A program made the translations under genes and the position numbers. This document shows, one piece after another, positions 60,163-64,000 of a DNA stretch of 64,000 bases. The notes under the pieces were generated by a model. It was not told the DNA's origin, made no database searches, and was given only the letters and a program-made list of their open reading frames with translations. Within the stretch, counting starts at the first letter, position 1. Each line of letters starts with the position of its first letter. The stretch spans positions 22,627,501-22,691,500 of the forward strand of contig NC_083609.1 in the NCBI RefSeq assembly GCF_029168945.1, written 5' to 3'. The DNA is from Cannabis sativa (taxonomy: Eukaryota; Streptophyta; Magnoliopsida; Rosales; Cannabaceae).

Positions 60163-63100
60163 TAATTGATTTACTTGCAAGAAATTTGGACTTTAAAACG
60201 ATTGTTTGTATGATTTTTGGATGGTATCATGTTGTATTGAGTGTTATTTGATGATTGATTGATGTTTGTAAATTTTCGTAAAAAATAATTGCGATTTTGT
60301 TTCTGGAATTATTTTTATTGGATAGTATGGAAAAAATTAAGTAAGTTAGCCTTTTACAGAACTCAATTTCGATTTTATTTGAATTAGTTATGAATTTTTG
60401 AAGATTTGAAAAAATCGGGGCTGTGGTGAAATTTTCCTGCGATCGCAAATCTGTCCGTACAGTTCACAATTTTTTCGTTTTTCTTCGATTTTTCATGCTT
60501 TTTCATGGAATTAACTTCCGATTTTTGGTATAGTTTTGTATTTATCTTAATTCGATTCTAATTATCATTTTGAATTAATTTAATATTTTTTAAATTTAAT
60601 TCAAGATATTAGTGTAATTTGAATTTGAATAGAATTAGTATCTATCTTCTTGCTTAAAAATCTATCTTATTTTAAAATTTGATTATATCTTATCTTATTT
60701 TAAATTTAAAAATAAGATATTTATAATCATGTAATTTTTAAATGATATAAGATATTTTGCTAATTTTTTAAATTTTGTTATTTTATTTATTTAAATTACA
60801 TTTACAATTTGAAAAAGATATTTATTTATCTTTTCTAATTTTTTATTTAATTTTTATTTATAAGATAACATTTAAAATTTAAAAGTAGTTAGCAAATTTT
60901 TGAAATGATATTTAGTTTGGTTGAAACCTAATTTTTCAAAAATTGTAGGTTTAATTTTAAATTAATTTTTTTTTTTAAAAAAAAAAAATTTCGAATTTTT
61001 CAATTTTTTTTTTTAAATTTTCAATTTTTTTTAATTATTTAATTAATTATTTTCGAAATTAATATTTAATTTAAAATTAAATAAATCCTACATCCAACTA
61101 TCCAACTAACCTTGTTGCAGGAGTATGTGTTTTAGCTTATGTGTAAGTTTTCAAAACCTATTATTACTTGATTGCAAATAGCCATGGTTACTTTTTGCCA
61201 GATCTAATGATCTTATGGCTCCCTTGGTCAAGTTAATAATTTGTAACAGGTATATTTACAATCTTCTTTTCATCTGTGTATGACCTAGCAACATGATAGG
61301 ACCCATCCAAAGTGTGCCTGTGTAAGCCTATGTGTTTAATTTGATTATAGATACATATAGGTTGTTGTTGCTAAAATAAATTATCATAGTTCTTGATAGA
61401 ATTTATTTAGGCCCATTTAGTTATTGGGCTTATTCAATTAATAACAGTTGTTCTTATTAAGGTTAAATTCCTCTCTTTTGGGCCTTGTGTGAGAGTTGGG
61501 AGCCATAGAAGTGGGTACGACATACTGAACCCAGCACCCCCTCACATGAACCACCCCAATTGTGAAGGCCCATTTGCCTGATTTGAACAACTGTACTAGG
61601 TTAATTACACTAGTTTAACCTAATAAAATTGATTAGCAACATAATTAATTTCATTTATTTTGAAATTAATTTAAGAAAATTATAGTTTAAAGAATTTTTT
61701 ATTCTAAGCTAAACTATATGTATTTTCTTGTATTTAATTAAATATAGAATTATAACCATCTAGATTTTTTCTGGAACTTAATTTAAATTTTTCATTAAAT
61801 ATTCTTATTTAAGTTGATATTTAGTTATCTACAACTAACCAACTTAAATCTGAATATCTTTTGAATTTAAAATTTCAAAATTAAGTTGAGGAATTTTAGG
61901 CATTGGTTATTAAGATTCTTTAGATATTTTTTTTAAGTTAATATCTTTTCGAATATTAACTTAAAATGGAATATTTTCAAATTAAGTGGTTACAACTTAA
62001 TTTTTGATATTTAATTAAATTTAAATTTGAAAAATATTTAAGTTCTAGATTTTTTCTAATACAACTTAAATTAGATATTTTTTCAAATTTTGTGGAAAAG
62101 ATACTTAGTCAAATAAGATATTTTCTAGATAGTTATTTCTAGACTACTTATTATTTCTAATATTAAATAGGAAAATATTATACATTGTGAAATTAATTAT
62201 TTAAATAATTAATTTTGGTACAATTTATTTTAAGTATATTTTTTCCTAGTATTAAACTAGAGATTAATAATTAAGCCTTCTCTACACTTAATTATTTATT
62301 TCTTGAATTTAATACATTTAATTAATTTGAAAATTAAATATCTAAGTTTATTTTTATCATCATACTTAACTATTTCTTTTTCATGACATTTAATTAAATA
62401 GAAAATTATTTTTAGTTGAAATTTATTTTTCAACTAAATTTAAATAATTTTCAAAATATATTTTTTCTTTATTTTATTAATCAAATTTCGAAATTGCATT
62501 TCTTAAATGCTGGAATTTCGAATTTTATTTGAAAAATAGATTAAAGTTGTAAATTATTTATTTTAATTTTAGACCAACTTAAATCAATGATTTTTTCATT
62601 AATTGATTAATTTAAAATAAATTGAATTAAAGTATATTATTAGAAATTGAATTAATTAGTCAAAGGAAAATCTAGATAGATGATATTTTGGCTTGAAGTA
62701 TTTTTCTAGTGTATTTAATTAAATAGAAAATTAATATTTAAGTTGATTTTCATCATCATACTTAAATATTTAAATTTTTCTTATATATTTAATTAAATAG
62801 GAAAATTATATTTTTTGTTGTAAATTAATTTTATTAATTAATTTTGGGCCAACATTAAATTAGAATAATTTTTCCAGGATTTATTTTTTATTTTAATATG
62901 CATTTTTCGAAAATTGTATTCTTATATACTTTAATTTTTCGAAATGCAATATATATTTCTAGAAAATTAAATTTGAGTTGTAAATTAATTTAAATTAATT
63001 TTGTAACAACTTAAATTGAATATTTTTCTAAATATTTATTGGAAATTATTACTAAGATGGAAATAATTCATATTATTTCATATCCATCTAAGTAAAATTT

Positions 63101-64000
63101 ATAAATATTAAATTAAAATTTATATTTAGAATTTTTCATTCTAAATTGGAAATTTTAATTAAATAAATATATATTTAAAATAAATAGAATAAATAAAGAT
63201 AATAAAAGAAAATACAACTCTTTTTAAATAATGAGCTTTATTATCAAGAGACATTCGATCTCCATTGTGGGTTTTACACCGCGTTTGTTTTAGTGAGTAA
63301 TCCTCCCTAATGGAGGAACGTTCATTAGCAATTCCGCACCGTTTAACCTCGCATGATAAGTAGTTTGTAAGTGTTTTGTATGGTATAGATCACCCTAATG
63401 GTGGAGACCATACTTGACTTGCAAATTATGAAACAATGGTGGAAGCTCATAAGATAGAATTGCCTTGACTCTCGCCTAAACGGGACAACGCTGAATTCCA
63501 ATCTTGATCGAATAAAAGGTTGCTAGAATGGTTATCATTTTAGATGAGCTGACAACTCTATTCAATGGATGATGCTTTGACTCTCGCCTAAACGGGACAC
63601 TGTATCAGTTTGTTGAAAAACCTTGGAAATTATTTAGGATTGTAAGTTTTAGTATTTTCACTTGTCATTCCTACTTGCTATATGCTTATAATTTCTGAAT
63701 TGTGTATGAATTTATATTGAACCATGTTATTTTCTGTTATTAAGTTGTAGTTTAATTTCGAATCTTCATTGTTGGTCTAACATGTTTGTTTTTCTAATGA
63801 GATAAATCCCTAATGGATTTTCACCATTAGACATACATAATAGTGTAAGATCTCGAAAGATAAATATTGTATATGCAACATCTAGCTGTTCATCAATTGA
63901 TGACACCTTAGACTAGTATTTTTACAATATGAAACAAGAAGATTATATAAATAAGATTACTTTGACTTTCGCTAATCGAAGCATCGTTGGATTCTTATTT
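60163..64000 (+). other. long leader of element D
   Basis: AT-rich, no frame. GC-rich island at 61479-61572, hairpins at 63301-63317, about 63381-63411 and 63804-63820, and the duplicated 20-mer at 63467-63486 and 63579-63598. Confidence 0.82.
63301..63598 (+). promoter_or_regulatory. conserved structured leader island of element D
   Basis: In element sense: TCCTCC-CTAAT-GGAGGA (63301-63317), TCACC-CTAAT-GGTGG closed by TATGGT/ACCATA (about 63380-63411), then GACTCTCGCCTAAACGGGAC twice, 112 bp apart. The same order and loops occur in B and C. Confidence 0.65.

Larger units (their letters stand above)
58287..64000 (+). mobile_element. copia element D, 5' part, truncated by the window edge
   Basis: 5' LTR, PBS and at least 3.85 kb of interior on the plus strand. 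The interior is the C-type leader in the same order (reverse of C 51218 to about 47090), including the part past 63640 that C shares but B does not. No frame encodes a recognisable protein in the visible part. The left flank is CTAAA; the right target-site copy is outside. Confidence 0.92.

Noticed and set aside
1..64000. CRISPR arrays, tRNA or rRNA genes, bacterial operons
   Set aside because: The repeats are LTR, MITE or satellite type without regular spacers, and no cloverleaf or rRNA sequence was recognised. The sequence is plant nuclear.

Overview
The window is a repeat-dominated stretch of a flowering-plant nuclear genome, probably a eudicot. The evidence is Ty3/gypsy and Ty1/copia LTR retrotransposons, PIF/Harbinger-type MITEs, plant splice signals, and exon remnants of plant genes (JAZ/TIFY repressor, phosphatidylinositol synthase, dihydroxy-acid dehydratase). 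Species cannot be assigned. There are no bacterial-type genes, rRNAs, tRNAs or CRISPR arrays that I can support.

Layout. 1-5105: a minus-strand Ty3/gypsy element (Tat-like), cut by the window edge; its 5' LTR (4325-5105) is intact, and gag, protease and RT-RNase H are broken. It sits inside a deleted copia copy (5106-6802). 7030-9530: degenerate tandem repeats with two levels of periodicity. 9983-14290: exon remnants of at least three genes on the minus strand (JAZ C-terminus, last PI-synthase exon, and an unidentified exon split by a solo LTR with TSD CTAGA). 14291-22979: AT-rich sequence with four MITE/foldback elements, a DHAD pseudogene, an RNase H relic and a 170-bp tandem duplication. 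23007-42010: a composite nest. Copia element A (plus strand) supplies its 5' LTR and leader on the left, and integrase-RT-RNase H plus the 3' LTR on the right. Between these lies a minus-strand relative, B, with an open gag, a decayed pol and an extra copy of leader+LTR; A and the extra B copy form a roughly 3-kb-arm inverted repeat. 42280-42709: first exon of an unidentified small gene. 42793-53114: complete non-coding copia element C (minus strand, 1896-bp LTRs, TSD TTCAC). 53120-58286: host DNA with an 83-bp tandem repeat, a solo LTR (E, TSD CATAC), and inside it another solo LTR (F, TSD GTTTA). 58287-64000: 5' LTR and long leader of copia copy D, cut by the window edge.

One copia LTR family about 1.9 kb long therefore accounts for eleven LTR copies. 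Its members B, C and D lack a working pol and have leaders of about 3.4-3.7 kb. In otherwise AT-rich DNA these leaders keep islands of conserved sequence that read as RNA structure: a 20-mer repeated twice about 113 bp apart, and hairpins sharing the loop CTAAT. This conserved leader is the best candidate here for an undescribed functional element, possibly for packaging, dimerisation or translation of a non-autonomous retroelement; that role is inference. No host gene in the window can be called intact.
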